From Vibrio rumoiensis 1S-45 (GTDB taxonomy: Bacteria; Pseudomonadota; Gammaproteobacteria; Enterobacterales; Vibrionaceae): 64,000 nucleotides of DNA. The translations under genes were made by a program, and so were the position numbers. The notes beneath the pieces are model-generated. The model was not told where the DNA came from and did not search any database. It saw only the letters and a program-made list of their open reading frames with translations. The stretch spans positions 62,001-126,000 of the forward strand of contig NZ_AJYK02000082.1 of NCBI RefSeq assembly GCF_000286955.2. The letters are read 5' to 3'. This document shows positions 21,750-31,182 of the stretch, piece by piece; the stretch's first letter is position 1; the number at the start of each line of letters is the position of its first letter.

Positions 21750-22517
21750 ATGAAGCCAGCTCGAATTCAAAAAACATTTGTTCAACCCCATTCTTGGCAG
21801 CAATTGAAAAATGGTCAATGGGTTTTTGAATCGATTCAAACTCGCCTTGATGAGTGGTGCCCTAAATTATTTGGTTACCACATGCTTAAACTCGGTGGTT
21901 TAAGCTGTGAGTTAGTGACACATAACTGCAATATCAAACATCAAGTCAATGTGGATACTCTGAACCCATTACATAATGTTATTGCTGATGCTTATGACCT
22001 TCCGTTTGTCGAAAAAAGTATTGATACCGCATTAGTGTGTCATCAGCTTGACTATTGTAGCGATCCTCATCGCTTGTTGCGAGAAGTAGATAGAATAATT
22101 ATTGATGACGGTTACATGATTTTGACGGGCTTTAATCCAGTGAGTCTAACCGGTATTTCAAGCCTTATGCCTTGGCGAAAAAATAATTTACCGTGGAGTG
22201 GGCGCATGTTTAGCCCGTATCGCATTAAAGATTGGCTTGGACTGCTTAATTATGAAGTGATGCATTGTGATACTTATGCGCTCTTTCCTGTCAAAAAGGG
22301 GAAGGCGATCACCACTTGGCTTGAACACAGCCTTGGAGGGTGCGCTTCTGCCTTTGGAAGTGTGTATTTTATTGTTGCAAAGAAACGGACTTATCCATTG
22401 CGCCCGATAAAGCCACACTGGAAACTAAAGCGAGGCAATTTATCACCTGCCAGTGTCGGCTTTAACAAGCAAGCGTCAGAGAAAACCAATAAACAAGCCA
22501 GTTCCAAACTAAGGTAA
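21750..22517 (+). CDS. yafS: YafS-like SAM-dependent methyltransferase
   Basis: 255 residues, class I methyltransferase-like. The central DAYDLPF and VCHQLDYCSDPHRLLREVDR segments correspond to the motifs after the SAM-binding strand, and DGYMILTGFNPVS to the later strand. The canonical glycine-rich SAM motif is weak (F-G-Y-H-M-L-K-L-G-G region). The C-terminus is Lys-rich and hydrophilic. Position between gloB and rnhA matches E. coli yafS. The methyl acceptor is unknown. Confidence 0.85.
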   Translation: MKPARIQKTFVQPHSWQQLKNGQWVFESIQTRLDEWCPKLFGYHMLKLGGLSCELVTHNCNIKHQVNVDTLNPLHNVIADAYDLPFVEKSIDTALVCHQLDYCSDPHRLLREVDRIIIDDGYMILTGFNPVSLTGISSLMPWRKNNLPWSGRMFSPYRIKDWLGLLNYEVMHCDTYALFPVKKGKAITTWLEHSLGGCASAFGSVYFIVAKKRTYPLRPIKPHWKLKRGNLSPASVGFNKQASEKTNKQASSKLR

Positions 22518-22579
22518 AGTTTTGCCTTTTATTTGGAACTGGATGCAAGGCAAGTTTTAGATACTTACTTCAATGTATT

Positions 22580-23044
22580 TTACCCTTCAAATCCTTGATC
22601 ATCTCGGGTTGGTGATTCGGCAGCAGTGCGAGCTAAATCATCACAGATCTCATTTTCACGGTGCCCTGCATGGCCTTTTACCCATTTCCATTCGACTTCA
22701 TGGCGCGCGGTTTCAGCATCGAGCTGTTTCCATAAGTCGACATTTTTGACTGGTTTTTTCGCCGAGGTTTGCCAGTTTTTCTTTTTCCAGCCATGAATCC
22801 ATTGTGTGATGCCTTGGCGCACGTATTGGCTGTCTGTGGTCAGTACAACTTGGCAAGGTTCAGTTAACGCTTTTAAAGCGACAACTGCGGCCATCATTTC
22901 CATTCGGTTATTAGTCGTTAGATTAAAGCCTTCAGATAAATACTTTTCTTTGCCTTTATAGCGAAGCACAATACCATAGCCACCAGGTCCCGGGTTGCCT
23001 AAACACGAACCATCCGTGAAAATCTCAACTTGTTTTGCCATCAT
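22580..23044 (-). CDS. rnhA: Ribonuclease HI
   Basis: Degrades RNA of RNA-DNA hybrids such as R-loops and primers. 154 residues from the first of two adjacent ATGs (the second, [11 protein letters not shown], is equally possible). The catalytic carboxylates are visible: FTDGSC (D11), NRMEMMA (E49), TTDSQYV (D71), and Asp in the C-terminal EICDDLA segment. Divergent from dnaQ across 58 bases, the classic rnhA-dnaQ arrangement with back-to-back promoters. Confidence 0.97.
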   Translation of the reverse strand: MMAKQVEIFTDGSCLGNPGPGGYGIVLRYKGKEKYLSEGFNLTTNNRMEMMAAVVALKALTEPCQVVLTTDSQYVRQGITQWIHGWKKKNWQTSAKKPVKNVDLWKQLDAETARHEVEWKWVKGHAGHRENEICDDLARTAAESPTRDDQGFEG

Positions 23045-23102
23045 TTGGTACTATTACCTTAATTCTTTACTAACATCTCATTAGTCTGACATAGAGTTTA
23101 TT

Positions 23103-23849
23103 ATGAATACCACCAATTCTTCTCATGATCGCATCATTGTACTCGATACTGAAACCACCGGTATGAACCGTGAAGGTGGCCCTGTGTATATGGGGCATCG
23201 AATTATTGAAATTGGTGCAGTGGAAATTATCGACCGTAAACTGACGGGGAAACATTTTCATGTGTACATCAAACCTGATCGAGAAATCGATCCAGAAGCG
23301 ATTGCAGTTCATGGTATTACGGATGAATTTTTAGTTGATAAACCTGAATATAAGGCAGTACATCAGGAGTTTTTAGATTTCATTAAAGGCGCTGAGCTGG
23401 TGGCTCACAACGCATCGTTTGATGTGGGCTTTATGGATTATGAATTCCAGCTAGCTTCACACAGAGTCAAAACATCGGAAATCTGCAAAATTACCGATAC
23501 CTTAGCGATGGCGAAGAAAATCTTTCCGGGTAAACGAAATAACCTTGATATTTTATGTGATCGCTATGGAATAGATAACTCTCACCGCACCTTGCACGGC
23601 GCATTACTCGATGCCGAAATACTTGCCGATGTTTACTTGTTAATGACAGGTGGACAGACGGCAATGCAATTTAATGCAGGGCAAGCCAAAGAAGGCGAGA
23701 CAGGTGAAACCATTAAACGCGTTCAGGGCCGAAAAGCATTAAAGGTATTAAGAGCTAGCGATGAAGAATTGCAGCAACATGAAGATCGATTAGATGTGTT
23801 TGCAAAAAAAGGGACTTGTTTGTGGCGTTGTGATACTGAGTCAGTATAA
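23103..23849 (+). CDS. dnaQ: DNA polymerase III epsilon subunit (proofreading exonuclease)
   Basis: 3'-5' proofreading exonuclease of the replicase. DEDDh family: D15 and E17 in IIVLDTETTG, Asp in HNASFDVGFMD, and His/Asp in HGALLDAEILAD. 248 residues. Between the exonuclease domain (to about 190) and the C-terminus (helix about 220-248, alpha-binding) is a Gln/Glu-rich linker containing a beta-clamp-like Q-T-A-M-Q-F stretch near residue 182. A hairpin follows the stop, but its T tract serves the convergent fadE. Confidence 0.97.
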   Translation: MNTTNSSHDRIIVLDTETTGMNREGGPVYMGHRIIEIGAVEIIDRKLTGKHFHVYIKPDREIDPEAIAVHGITDEFLVDKPEYKAVHQEFLDFIKGAELVAHNASFDVGFMDYEFQLASHRVKTSEICKITDTLAMAKKIFPGKRNNLDILCDRYGIDNSHRTLHGALLDAEILADVYLLMTGGQTAMQFNAGQAKEGETGETIKRVQGRKALKVLRASDEELQQHEDRLDVFAKKGTCLWRCDTESV

Positions 23850-23870
23850 CCATCATTTCATTTATAGATA

Positions 23871-23904
23871 AAAAAGCCCGACTTCATTGTTGTGAAGTCA
23901 GGCT
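23871..23904 (-). terminator. Terminator for fadE
   Basis: Arms AGCC-c-GACTTCA and TGAAGTC-a-GGCT with a 6-base loop. Read on the minus strand the hairpin is followed by a run of T's, so it terminates fadE. On the plus strand, after dnaQ, the T tract is poor. Confidence 0.8.
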
Positions 23905-23926
23905 AAACTTTGCCTATAACCTAGAA

Positions 23927-26422
23927 TTAAGCCACTTTACTTACTTGAGCGTCTGACTTCTTTACAATAAGCTCGTTTGGGTCAAAGTCATCAACATTGA
24001 TGGTTTCTAAACGATAGAATTCGGCATCACGTAGAATCGTAGCTTCTTCCTCGCTAATCCAACCATTTTCTAAGCCAATTTCAGCCACTTTGTCTAATTG
24101 TACAAATGGGCGACGTTTTTCTAGCTTCTTACAAATCTCATTGAAAATAGGTTCAGCTTTTAGAATGACGTCTAAAGCGCGTTCTATTTTGCCTGCCGGA
24201 TTGTGCTCTGTTGGGGCTAGGTACTGATTACGACCTAAGCGTGAACGAGTCTCTGAAGGGGTTTGAAGAATAAGAGCCACTTCATTGTCTAGTTGATCAC
24301 TTGGTGCTTTACGCACTGTGCCAAATGGCAGCATTACGATACGAAGCATACGAGCCACACCACGAGCAGGGAAGTTCTGCAATAAATCATCAATGGCTTC
24401 TTCAGCTTGGCGTAAACTGTCTTGAAGTCCCCAATGGACTAATGGTAAATCCGCTTCTTGGTAGCCTTCCATTTCAAAACGTTTTAGCGTTGCTGAGCTT
24501 AAGTATAACTGACTTAGCACATCACCAAGACGAGCGGATAAGCGTTCTTTACGTTTTAAAGAACCACCCAATACCGCCATCGATACATCCGATAACAATG
24601 CAATGTTGGCGCTATAACGGTTTAGTTTTTGGTAGTAGCCTTTAATTTGATCATGAACGATACCATTGAAGTTTGGATCATTAGGAACAGCATAGTCTGA
24701 ACCACGGCCATCGGTCATCCCAAGCCAGAAACTGCGAACGGCGTTACTCATGCTAAAACCAATGTGGCCGAAAATAGCGGAATCAAAACGTTCAAGAGCA
24801 TTGCTATCTGATGAATGCGCGGCATCCATTTCTTCAAGAACAAAAGGATGACAACGAATGGCACCTTGACCATAAATGATCATAGAGCGTGTTAAAATGT
24901 TGGCACCTTCTACCGTAATGGCAATAGGTGAACCTTGATAACCACGAGCAAGGAAGTTCGCAGGCCCCATACAAACACCTTTACCACCAACGATGTCCAT
25001 CGCATCAATTACGCAACGTTGACCACGATGGGTACAGTGGTATTTTACAATAGCTGAAATGACCGATGGTTTTTCACCTAAGTCGATACCGGCAACCGTT
25101 AACTGGCTTGCTGCATCCATTACATAAGTATTACCGGCAATGCGTGCAAGAGGCTCTTCGATACCTTCCATGTGTCCAATAGGTTGTTTAAATTGACGAC
25201 GAATACGTGCATAAGCACCGGTCGCAAGAGCTGCCGATTTTGTGCCGCCAGTTGAGTTTGACGGTAAGGTAATGCCCCGACCAACAGAAAGACATTCCAC
25301 CAGCATGCGCCATCCTTGACCAGCCATGCTTGGTCCACCGATGATATAGTCTAAAGGAACAAAGATGTCCTCCCCTTGAGTCGGGCCATTTTGGAACGGG
25401 ATATTCAGTGGAAAGTGTCGACGACCAATTTTCACACCGTCCGTATCTGTTGGGATCAACGCACAAGTGATCCCAATATCTTTTTTATCACTGCCATCTT
25501 CGGTTTTAAGGCCGAGCAATCCATCAGGATCTTGCAGTTTAAATGCTAACCCTAGAACGGTAGCAACAGGAGCAAGAGTGATATAACGTTTATTCCAAGT
25601 TAAGCGCATACCAAGTACTTCTTCACCTTGCCATTCGCCTTTACAAACGATACCAAAGTCAGGGATAGCACCCGCATCTGAACCAGCTTCAGGGCTAGTT
25701 AAAGCAAAACATGGGATTTCTTTACCTTCAGCAAGGCGAGGTAAGTAATGATCTTGTTGTTCTTTGGTGCCGTAGTGTTGCAACAGTTCACCTGGGCCTA
25801 ATGAGTTCGGTACGCCGACGGTTGAAGACAAAACACTCGATACGCCGGTGAGTTTTTGCAAAACAATCGATTGAGCGTAAGCAGAAAACTCTAGACCGCC
25901 ATATTTCTTCTTAATGATCATCGCGAAGAATTTGTGATCTTTTAGATATTGCCAAATTTCAGGAGGTAAATCGGCCAACTCATGGGTGATTTCAAAATCA
26001 TTTGCCATTGCACATACTTCATTAACAGGGCCATCAATGAAAGCTTGTTCTTCTGCGCTAAGTGTTGGCGCTTCGATATCCGACAGTTTTTTCCAATCAG
26101 GCTTACCTTTAAATAGTTCTGCTTCCCACCATACGGTACCTGCATCGATTGCTTCTTTCTCTGTTTGTGACATTTCAGGAAGAATTTTTCTAAACACTTT
26201 CAGCGCCGGTTGGCTGAAAAGAGGACGACGAATCGCAGGGACTGCAATTAAAGCAGAAATAATAACAAACAGCCCGAATAAGATAATGGAAAAACCACCT
26301 AGTAATGTTGAAAGCAGCATTATCCCAGCCATTGTGCTGAGAGTGATTGTTTGTGAATAGCGGTGGTATAAACAGAAACCGAATACGACAAGCGTAACGA
26401 TTATGGTTAACAGGATGGTCAT
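23927..26422 (-). CDS. fadE: Acyl-CoA dehydrogenase FadE
   Basis: FAD enzyme of the first step of aerobic fatty-acid beta-oxidation (acyl-CoA to trans-2-enoyl-CoA). 831 residues, much longer than generic acyl-CoA dehydrogenases (about 380) but normal for FadE/YafH. Two hydrophobic segments occupy about residues 1-60 and probably anchor it to the inner membrane. The dehydrogenase core spans roughly 110-520 ([39 protein letters not shown]). A C-terminal domain of unknown fold ends near 810. A FadR-like operator lies 91 bases upstream. Neighbours gmhA and yafJ match E. coli. Confidence 0.96.
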   Translation of the reverse strand: MTILLTIIVTLVVFGFCLYHRYSQTITLSTMAGIMLLSTLLGGFSIILFGLFVIISALIAVPAIRRPLFSQPALKVFRKILPEMSQTEKEAIDAGTVWWEAELFKGKPDWKKLSDIEAPTLSAEEQAFIDGPVNEVCAMANDFEITHELADLPPEIWQYLKDHKFFAMIIKKKYGGLEFSAYAQSIVLQKLTGVSSVLSSTVGVPNSLGPGELLQHYGTKEQQDHYLPRLAEGKEIPCFALTSPEAGSDAGAIPDFGIVCKGEWQGEEVLGMRLTWNKRYITLAPVATVLGLAFKLQDPDGLLGLKTEDGSDKKDIGITCALIPTDTDGVKIGRRHFPLNIPFQNGPTQGEDIFVPLDYIIGGPSMAGQGWRMLVECLSVGRGITLPSNSTGGTKSAALATGAYARIRRQFKQPIGHMEGIEEPLARIAGNTYVMDAASQLTVAGIDLGEKPSVISAIVKYHCTHRGQRCVIDAMDIVGGKGVCMGPANFLARGYQGSPIAITVEGANILTRSMIIYGQGAIRCHPFVLEEMDAAHSSDSNALERFDSAIFGHIGFSMSNAVRSFWLGMTDGRGSDYAVPNDPNFNGIVHDQIKGYYQKLNRYSANIALLSDVSMAVLGGSLKRKERLSARLGDVLSQLYLSSATLKRFEMEGYQEADLPLVHWGLQDSLRQAEEAIDDLLQNFPARGVARMLRIVMLPFGTVRKAPSDQLDNEVALILQTPSETRSRLGRNQYLAPTEHNPAGKIERALDVILKAEPIFNEICKKLEKRRPFVQLDKVAEIGLENGWISEEEATILRDAEFYRLETINVDDFDPNELIVKKSDAQVSKVA

Positions 26423-26765
26423 CTTTGTCTTCCTTATTATGATGGGTGATATGACGACGTTTTTTTGTTATAGCCCATGTTGTTATCAACAGAGTTGCGA
26501 TGACACAAAAACAAGTGGTCGTACCAGATTGATTCATTGTAATCGGCTTGTTGTTCAATTGTAAAACAGCAATGTAGTTGAAAAGTGATCTCAAGCATAA
26601 AATTAGTCTTTTATTTAACCATTCTATTTTTAAAGATAGTTGTTTTGTCATTGCAATGGCAAAGAATCCATCAATGAGAGAATATTTACATCGAATTGGT
26701 CGACAGGCTTTTAGATTTATAGGTACACTCATTGTCTGATAACTCTCAAAAAATAGGGAACTCCC
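26423..26765. promoter_or_regulatory. fadE-gmhA divergent intergenic region (343 bases)
   Basis: Non-coding spacer between divergent fadE and gmhA. It contains the FadR-like operator at 26513-26529. A Shine-Dalgarno AGGGA just precedes gmhA. Minus-strand open frames across it have no support from composition or homology. No second operator was recognised. Confidence 0.6.
26513..26529. promoter_or_regulatory. FadR-like operator upstream of fadE
   Basis: AAGTGGTCGTACCAGAT contains the FadR core TGGTNNNACCA and closely resembles the E. coli fadB site (ATCTGGTACGACCAGAT). In the family FadR represses beta-oxidation genes until long-chain acyl-CoA releases it. The site ends 91 bases before the fadE ATG. 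Sequence match plus target gene make this a strong prediction. Confidence 0.7.
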
Positions 26766-27344
26766 ATGTATCAAGATTTGATTCGAAGTGAATTGACGGA
26801 AGCGGCTCAAGTATTAAATGCTTTTTTAAGTGATGATAAGAATCTTCAAGATATTGAATCAGCAGCAAAAATGATCGCTGATTCTTTTAAGCAAGGTGGC
26901 AAAGTTCTATCTTGTGGTAATGGGGGATCTCATTGTGATGCTATGCATTTTGCTGAAGAGCTTACCGGACGCTACCGTGAAAATCGCCCTGGATATCCAG
27001 GGATTGCCATTTCAGATCCAAGCCACTTGTCTTGTGTGAGTAATGATTTTGGTTATGAGTATGTCTTCTCTCGTTATCTAGAAGCGGTTGGTAGCAAAGG
27101 TGATGTGTTATTTGGCTTATCGACTTCTGGTAATTCTGGCAATATTTTAAAAGCGATGGAAGCGGCCAAAGCAAAAGGCATGAAGACGATTGCGCTGACG
27201 GGTAAGGATGGCGGTAAAATGGCAGGTATTGCCGATGTGGAAATTCGTGTTCCTCATTTTGGTTATGCTGATCGCATCCAAGAGATCCACATCAAAATTA
27301 TTCACATTGTTATTCAGTTAATTGAAAAAGAAATGGAAGCTTAA
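26766..27344 (+). CDS. gmhA: Sedoheptulose-7-phosphate isomerase
   Basis: First step of ADP-heptose synthesis for the lipopolysaccharide inner core (sedoheptulose 7-P to D-glycero-D-manno-heptose 7-P). Single SIS domain: [21 protein letters not shown] around residues 50-70 and LSTSGNSGN near 120. The C-terminal [14 protein letters not shown] helix carries catalytic-site His. 192 residues, usual length. A Shine-Dalgarno AGGGA precedes the ATG. Confidence 0.97.
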   Translation: MYQDLIRSELTEAAQVLNAFLSDDKNLQDIESAAKMIADSFKQGGKVLSCGNGGSHCDAMHFAEELTGRYRENRPGYPGIAISDPSHLSCVSNDFGYEYVFSRYLEAVGSKGDVLFGLSTSGNSGNILKAMEAAKAKGMKTIALTGKDGGKMAGIADVEIRVPHFGYADRIQEIHIKIIHIVIQLIEKEMEA

Positions 27345-27404
27345 TTTTTCTGTTCGTAAAGTGACCATTTTAAGATGATGTTGTAAGCAAGAAAGGATAG
27401 TTGA

Positions 27405-28217
27405 ATGTGTGAACTACTCGGTATGAGTGCAAATGTCCCCACCGATATTTGTTTTAGTTTTACTGGTTTAATTCAAAGGGGGGGCAAAACAGGGCCTCAC
27501 CGAGATGGTTGGGGGATCACCTTTTATGAAGGTAAAGGATGTCGTAATTTTAAAGATCCAAAACCAAGCTGCCATTCTAAAATTGCCGAACTAGTTCAAA
27601 ACTATCCGATCAAAAGTTGTGCGGTGATTAGTCATATTCGCCAGGCGAACCGTGGCGAAGTGAACCTTGAAAATACCCATCCATTTACGCGTGAGCTATG
27701 GGGTAAAAACTGGACGTTTGCTCATAATGGTCAACTCAGTGATTATCAAGATTTAGACACCGGACGACACCGACCGATTGGCGAAACCGATAGCGAACTT
27801 TCATTTTGTTGGATCTTAAAGCAGTTAGAAGACCGTTATCCAGAGCCTCCGCATACAAGGCAAATGCAAGAAGTGTTCGAGTACATCGCACAATGTTGTG
27901 ATGAGCTAAAGAAGCTTGGTGTATTTAATATGCTATTAAGCGATGGTGAGTATGTGATGATGTACTGTACCAATAATTTGCATTGGATTACTCGCCGAGC
28001 GCCATTTGGTAAAGCGTCATTAATTGATGAAGAGGTTACGATCGACTTTCAAGAAGAAACCACTCCTAATGATGTGGTGTCAGTGATTGCAACTCAACCG
28101 CTGACCGATAACGAGCGTTGGCATAAAATGAAACCAAGTGAATACGGTGTATTTCAATTTGGTGAGTTGATTTTAGATAACAGCTTGTCGTTGATCGATG
28201 AGCCGTTTGCAAAATAG
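27405..28217 (+). CDS. yafJ: YafJ-like class II glutamine amidotransferase
   Basis: 270 residues. The N-terminal Met-Cys (MCELLGMSAN) exposes Cys2 as the amidotransferase nucleophile after Met removal, as in GATase class II (Ntn) enzymes. Further motifs are GPHRDGWGI, SHIRQANRGEV and NTHPFTRE / FAHNGQL. No synthase domain is attached, so the ammonia acceptor is unknown. It follows gmhA with a 60-base gap, the order also seen in E. coli (lpcA-yafJ). Confidence 0.9.
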   Translation: MCELLGMSANVPTDICFSFTGLIQRGGKTGPHRDGWGITFYEGKGCRNFKDPKPSCHSKIAELVQNYPIKSCAVISHIRQANRGEVNLENTHPFTRELWGKNWTFAHNGQLSDYQDLDTGRHRPIGETDSELSFCWILKQLEDRYPEPPHTRQMQEVFEYIAQCCDELKKLGVFNMLLSDGEYVMMYCTNNLHWITRRAPFGKASLIDEEVTIDFQEETTPNDVVSVIATQPLTDNERWHKMKPSEYGVFQFGELILDNSLSLIDEPFAK

Positions 28218-28239
28218 ACGTTAGAACGCTTAGTGAACC

Positions 28240-28274
28240 AAAAAGGCTCGATCATAAGATGATCGAGCCTTTTT
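28240..28274. terminator. Bidirectional terminator between yafJ and purN
   Basis: Perfect 16-bp arms AAAAAGGCTCGATCAT / ATGATCGAGCCTTTTT with an AAG loop, serving both convergent transcripts. Confidence 0.92.
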
Positions 28275-28310
28275 CTTGTAACGAGTTCCGTTTTTCCGAA
28301 CCTCGAATTT

Positions 28311-28967
28311 TTAATCTTCCGCATACCCATGCATGCCCAACGGCTTACCATCTAAATAAGCTTGTTGGTTTCTCATATCTAATCGCCCTTCAATAAACCA
28401 CTGAGTGACAATTGGGTAAATACTGTGTTCTTGTACTAATACTCGCTCAGCTAAGCTAGTTGCATCATCATCTTCAAATACGGGCACTTTGGCTTGCAAA
28501 ATAACGGGGCCTCCATCGAGCTCTTCAGTCACAAAGTGCACACTGGTGCCATGCTCACTATCACCTGCATCAATCGCGCGTTGATGAGTATGTAAACCCG
28601 CGTATTTAGGTAATAAAGAAGGGTGGATATTTACCATTTTTCCTAAATAGTGGGCTACAAATGAAGGGCTGAGAATTCTCATGTAACCAGCAAGGATCAC
28701 TAAGTCGGGTTGATATTTATCGATTTGTTTCATTAAGTGGGCATCAAAGGCTTCACGATCTGGTTTGCCTTGCGCGTCTAAAAACATATGGGCAGAAATA
28801 GAATGGGCGTTGATATTGTGGCTTCTTGCTCTTTCAAGGCCATAAGCATCCGCTTTATTGGAGAAGACAGCGGTAATTTTTGCGTTAATATGTTTTTTTT
28901 CACAAGCATCGATAATAGCTTGTAAATTACTGCCGCTACCTGAAACAAGTACAACAATATTTTTCAT
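28311..28967 (-). CDS. purN: Phosphoribosylglycinamide formyltransferase
   Basis: Formyl-THF dependent GAR transformylase of de novo purine synthesis. GSGSNLQAIIDA binds phosphate at the N-terminus. The catalytic triad is in VNIHPSLLP (Asn, His) and the Asp of ITEELDGG-type segment (here TEELDGGPV). 218 residues. It lies 96 bases downstream of purM with a hairpin in between, so expression relative to purM may be attenuated. Confidence 0.96.
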   Translation of the reverse strand: MKNIVVLVSGSGSNLQAIIDACEKKHINAKITAVFSNKADAYGLERARSHNINAHSISAHMFLDAQGKPDREAFDAHLMKQIDKYQPDLVILAGYMRILSPSFVAHYLGKMVNIHPSLLPKYAGLHTHQRAIDAGDSEHGTSVHFVTEELDGGPVILQAKVPVFEDDDATSLAERVLVQEHSIYPIVTQWFIEGRLDMRNQQAYLDGKPLGMHGYAED

Positions 28968-29001
28968 GATAAAAACCTTGAACCAATTAAAATGAGCAGA
29001 T

Positions 29002-29036
29002 AAAAAATAGGCCCCTAGTTAATTACTCTAGAGGCC
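29002..29036 (-). terminator. Hairpin with T run between purM and purN
   Basis: Arms GGCC-t-CTAG and CTAG-g-GGCC (minus-strand reading) with a 9-base loop, then TATTTTTTATC. It is inside the presumed purMN operon and probably acts as a partial terminator. Confidence 0.65.
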
Positions 29037-29063
29037 AAATTGCAAGACAATTAGTGACTAAGC

Positions 29064-30107
29064 TTAATCGTTAATAACGACTTGCTCTTCGCCTGCTTCT
29101 GCGCTTGCGACAGCACCGATAATCCAAGCGTTTTCGCCTTCAGCGTTCAGTAGGTCAACAGCGGCTTGCGCTTGATCTTGCGGCAATGCCACAATCAGAC
29201 CAACACCACAGTTGAAAGTACGGTACATTTCGTAAGTTTCAACATTACCTTTTTGTTGTAACCAAGAGAAAATAGCCGGCCATTCCCAACTGTTACCATC
29301 GATAACCGCTTTGGTGCCTTCCGGTAATACGCGAGGGATATTTTCCCAGAAACCACCACCTGTGATGTGTGAGATTGCATGAATGTCATGCTGCTCAATC
29401 ATTTTTAGGGCTGATTTAATATAGATTTTAGTCGGTTCGATCAAGTGCTCGCCAATCGTGCGGCCATTTAAATCTTCTTGTAAATCTGCTTTTGAGACTT
29501 CAAGGATTTTACGAACAAGTGAGTAACCATTGGAGTGAGGGCCACTGGAACCTACTGCGATCAAGGCATCGCCAGCCGCAACTTTCGTCCCGTCAATCAC
29601 GTCTGCTTTTTCAACAACACCGACACAAAAGCCCGCTACGTCGTAATCTTCACCTTCATACATACCCGGCATTTCAGCTGTTTCGCCACCAATGAGTGCG
29701 CAACCTGCTTGAATACAGCCTTCACCGATACCTGTAACCACTTCGGCTGCAGTATCCACATCAAGCTTGCCTGTTGCATAGTAATCTAGGAAGAAAAGAG
29801 GCTCTGCACCTTGTACGATCAAATCGTTTACACACATAGCAACTAAGTCGATGCCAATGGTGTCGTGTTTTTTCATATCCAACGCAAGACGTAACTTTGT
29901 GCCGACCCCATCAGTACCAGAAACGAGAAGAGGCTGTTTGTATTTGGTTGGCAGTTCGCATAAAGCACCAAAACCACCGATACCACCCATGACTTCAGGG
30001 CGGCGAGTGCGCTTAACAACACCCTTAATTTTATCGACTAATGCATTACCTGCATCAATATCAACACCAGCGTCTTTGTAGCTTAGAGATGAATTGTTAC
30101 CACTCAC
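29064..30107 (-). CDS. purM: Phosphoribosylformylglycinamidine cyclo-ligase
   Basis: AIR synthetase of de novo purine synthesis (FGAM + ATP to AIR). 347 residues. The N-terminal [15 protein letters not shown] is the family hallmark, followed by [12 protein letters not shown] (nucleotide binding), [20 protein letters not shown] and [16 protein letters not shown]. Divergent from upp, as in E. coli. A PurR box lies 87 bases upstream overlapping its likely promoter. Confidence 0.97.
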   Translation of the reverse strand: MSGNNSSLSYKDAGVDIDAGNALVDKIKGVVKRTRRPEVMGGIGGFGALCELPTKYKQPLLVSGTDGVGTKLRLALDMKKHDTIGIDLVAMCVNDLIVQGAEPLFFLDYYATGKLDVDTAAEVVTGIGEGCIQAGCALIGGETAEMPGMYEGEDYDVAGFCVGVVEKADVIDGTKVAAGDALIAVGSSGPHSNGYSLVRKILEVSKADLQEDLNGRTIGEHLIEPTKIYIKSALKMIEQHDIHAISHITGGGFWENIPRVLPEGTKAVIDGNSWEWPAIFSWLQQKGNVETYEMYRTFNCGVGLIVALPQDQAQAAVDLLNAEGENAWIIGAVASAEAGEEQVVIND

Positions 30108-30169
30108 GGGGAAATCCTCGTTTTTAATTAGATTGCCTTTGAAATAGATTCAAGATGAAAAACGGCGTT

Positions 30170-30209
30170 ATTCTAACAGGGGATGGAATGAAAAGGAAAA
30201 CGTTTGCGT
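30170..30209 (-). promoter_or_regulatory. purM promoter with PurR box
   Basis: On the minus strand ACGCAAACGTTTTCCT (30209-30194) agrees with the PurR consensus ACGCAAACGTTTNCNT. It overlaps a -35-like TTTCCT; after an 18-base spacer comes a -10-like TAGAAT at 30175-30170. In gamma-proteobacteria the PurR-hypoxanthine/guanine complex represses purMN from such a site. Confidence 0.78.
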
Positions 30210-30293
30210 GAGTTTTTTCAGTCAATTTTTTAAACGGTTCTGTTCCCAGACAAATTAGATGATATCCATCAATACATTTTGAGTCAGTTTGGG

Positions 30294-30299
30294 TATAAT
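30294..30299 (+). promoter_or_regulatory. Candidate upp -10 element
   Basis: A perfect TATAAT 35 bases before the upp ATG in the purM-upp divergent region. No good -35 is visible at 17 +/- 1 bases, so the assignment is tentative. Confidence 0.4.
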
Positions 30300-30334
30300 T
30301 AACAGGTTTGAAAAAATAAAGCACGGAGCTAGAC

Positions 30335-30961
30335 ATGAAAGTCGTAGAAGTAATGCACCCACTAGTAAAACATAAACTTGGTTTGATGCGAGAAGCTGAC
30401 ATTAGCACTAAACGTTTTCGTGAGTTAGCTACGGAAGTGGGAAGCTTGTTAACGTACGAAGCAACGTCCGACTTCGAAACAGAAAAAGTAACCATTAAAG
30501 GCTGGAATGGTCCGGTTGAAGTGGATCAAATTAAAGGTAAAAAAGTAACTGTGGTTCCTATCCTTCGTGCAGGATTGGGGATGATGGACGGTGTATTAGA
30601 GCATATGCCTAGTGCACGAATTTCTGTAGTCGGTATTTATCGTGATGAAGAAACGTTAGAACCAATCCCATATTTCAATAAATTGACTACAAAAATTGAA
30701 GAACGTATTGCTCTGGTTGTCGATCCTATGTTGGCAACTGGTGGCTCAATGATTGCTACCATCGATCTTTTAAAAGAGAAAGGTTGTCAGCAAATCAAAG
30801 TATTAGTGTTAGTTGCTGCGCCTGAAGGGATTGATGCTCTTGAAAAAGCACACCCAGATATAGAGCTTTATACCGCGGCTATTGATGAAAAATTAGATGA
30901 CAAAGGCTACATTATTCCGGGTTTAGGCGATGCGGGTGATAAGATTTTTGGCACACAATAA
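30335..30961 (+). CDS. upp: Uracil phosphoribosyltransferase
   Basis: Salvage enzyme converting uracil and PRPP to UMP in the cytosol. 208 residues, family length. PRPP-binding loop in [12 protein letters not shown], with the uracil-binding [15 protein letters not shown] at the C-terminus. The uracil permease gene uraA, which usually follows upp, is not here. A strong terminator and then a DUF2066 gene follow. Confidence 0.97.
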   Translation: MKVVEVMHPLVKHKLGLMREADISTKRFRELATEVGSLLTYEATSDFETEKVTIKGWNGPVEVDQIKGKKVTVVPILRAGLGMMDGVLEHMPSARISVVGIYRDEETLEPIPYFNKLTTKIEERIALVVDPMLATGGSMIATIDLLKEKGCQQIKVLVLVAAPEGIDALEKAHPDIELYTAAIDEKLDDKGYIIPGLGDAGDKIFGTQ

Positions 30962-30991
30962 TTTTCATTACTGATGGAATTAATTTTCAAG

Positions 30992-31022
30992 AAGCGACTC
31001 TGATTATAGAGTCGCTTTTTTT
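30992..31022 (+). terminator. Terminator after upp
   Basis: AAGCGACTCT / AGAGTCGCTT arms, GATTAT loop, then seven T's. Confidence 0.9.
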
Positions 31023-31182
31023 ATGTGAGCGCAAAAAACGGCTAGCATGTCGTTAATTGAATTATTGGTGTATTATTCACCAACTTTTTGAGTGGTTTTT
31101 CTGCTCGTGAATTATTTTGCATTGATATCGATTGAATAATGAATGCCTAACAATCAATGCGCGATTTCAAAACAGGTTTATT

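Noticed and set aside
26190..26810. 206-residue minus-strand open frame between fadE and gmhA
   Set aside because: It overlaps fadE in another frame and runs across the FadR operator into gmhA. The residue make-up is random-like.
30124..30495. 123-residue minus-strand frame across the purM-upp gap
   Set aside because: It covers the PurR box, the purM promoter and the start of upp on the other strand. No homology recognised.
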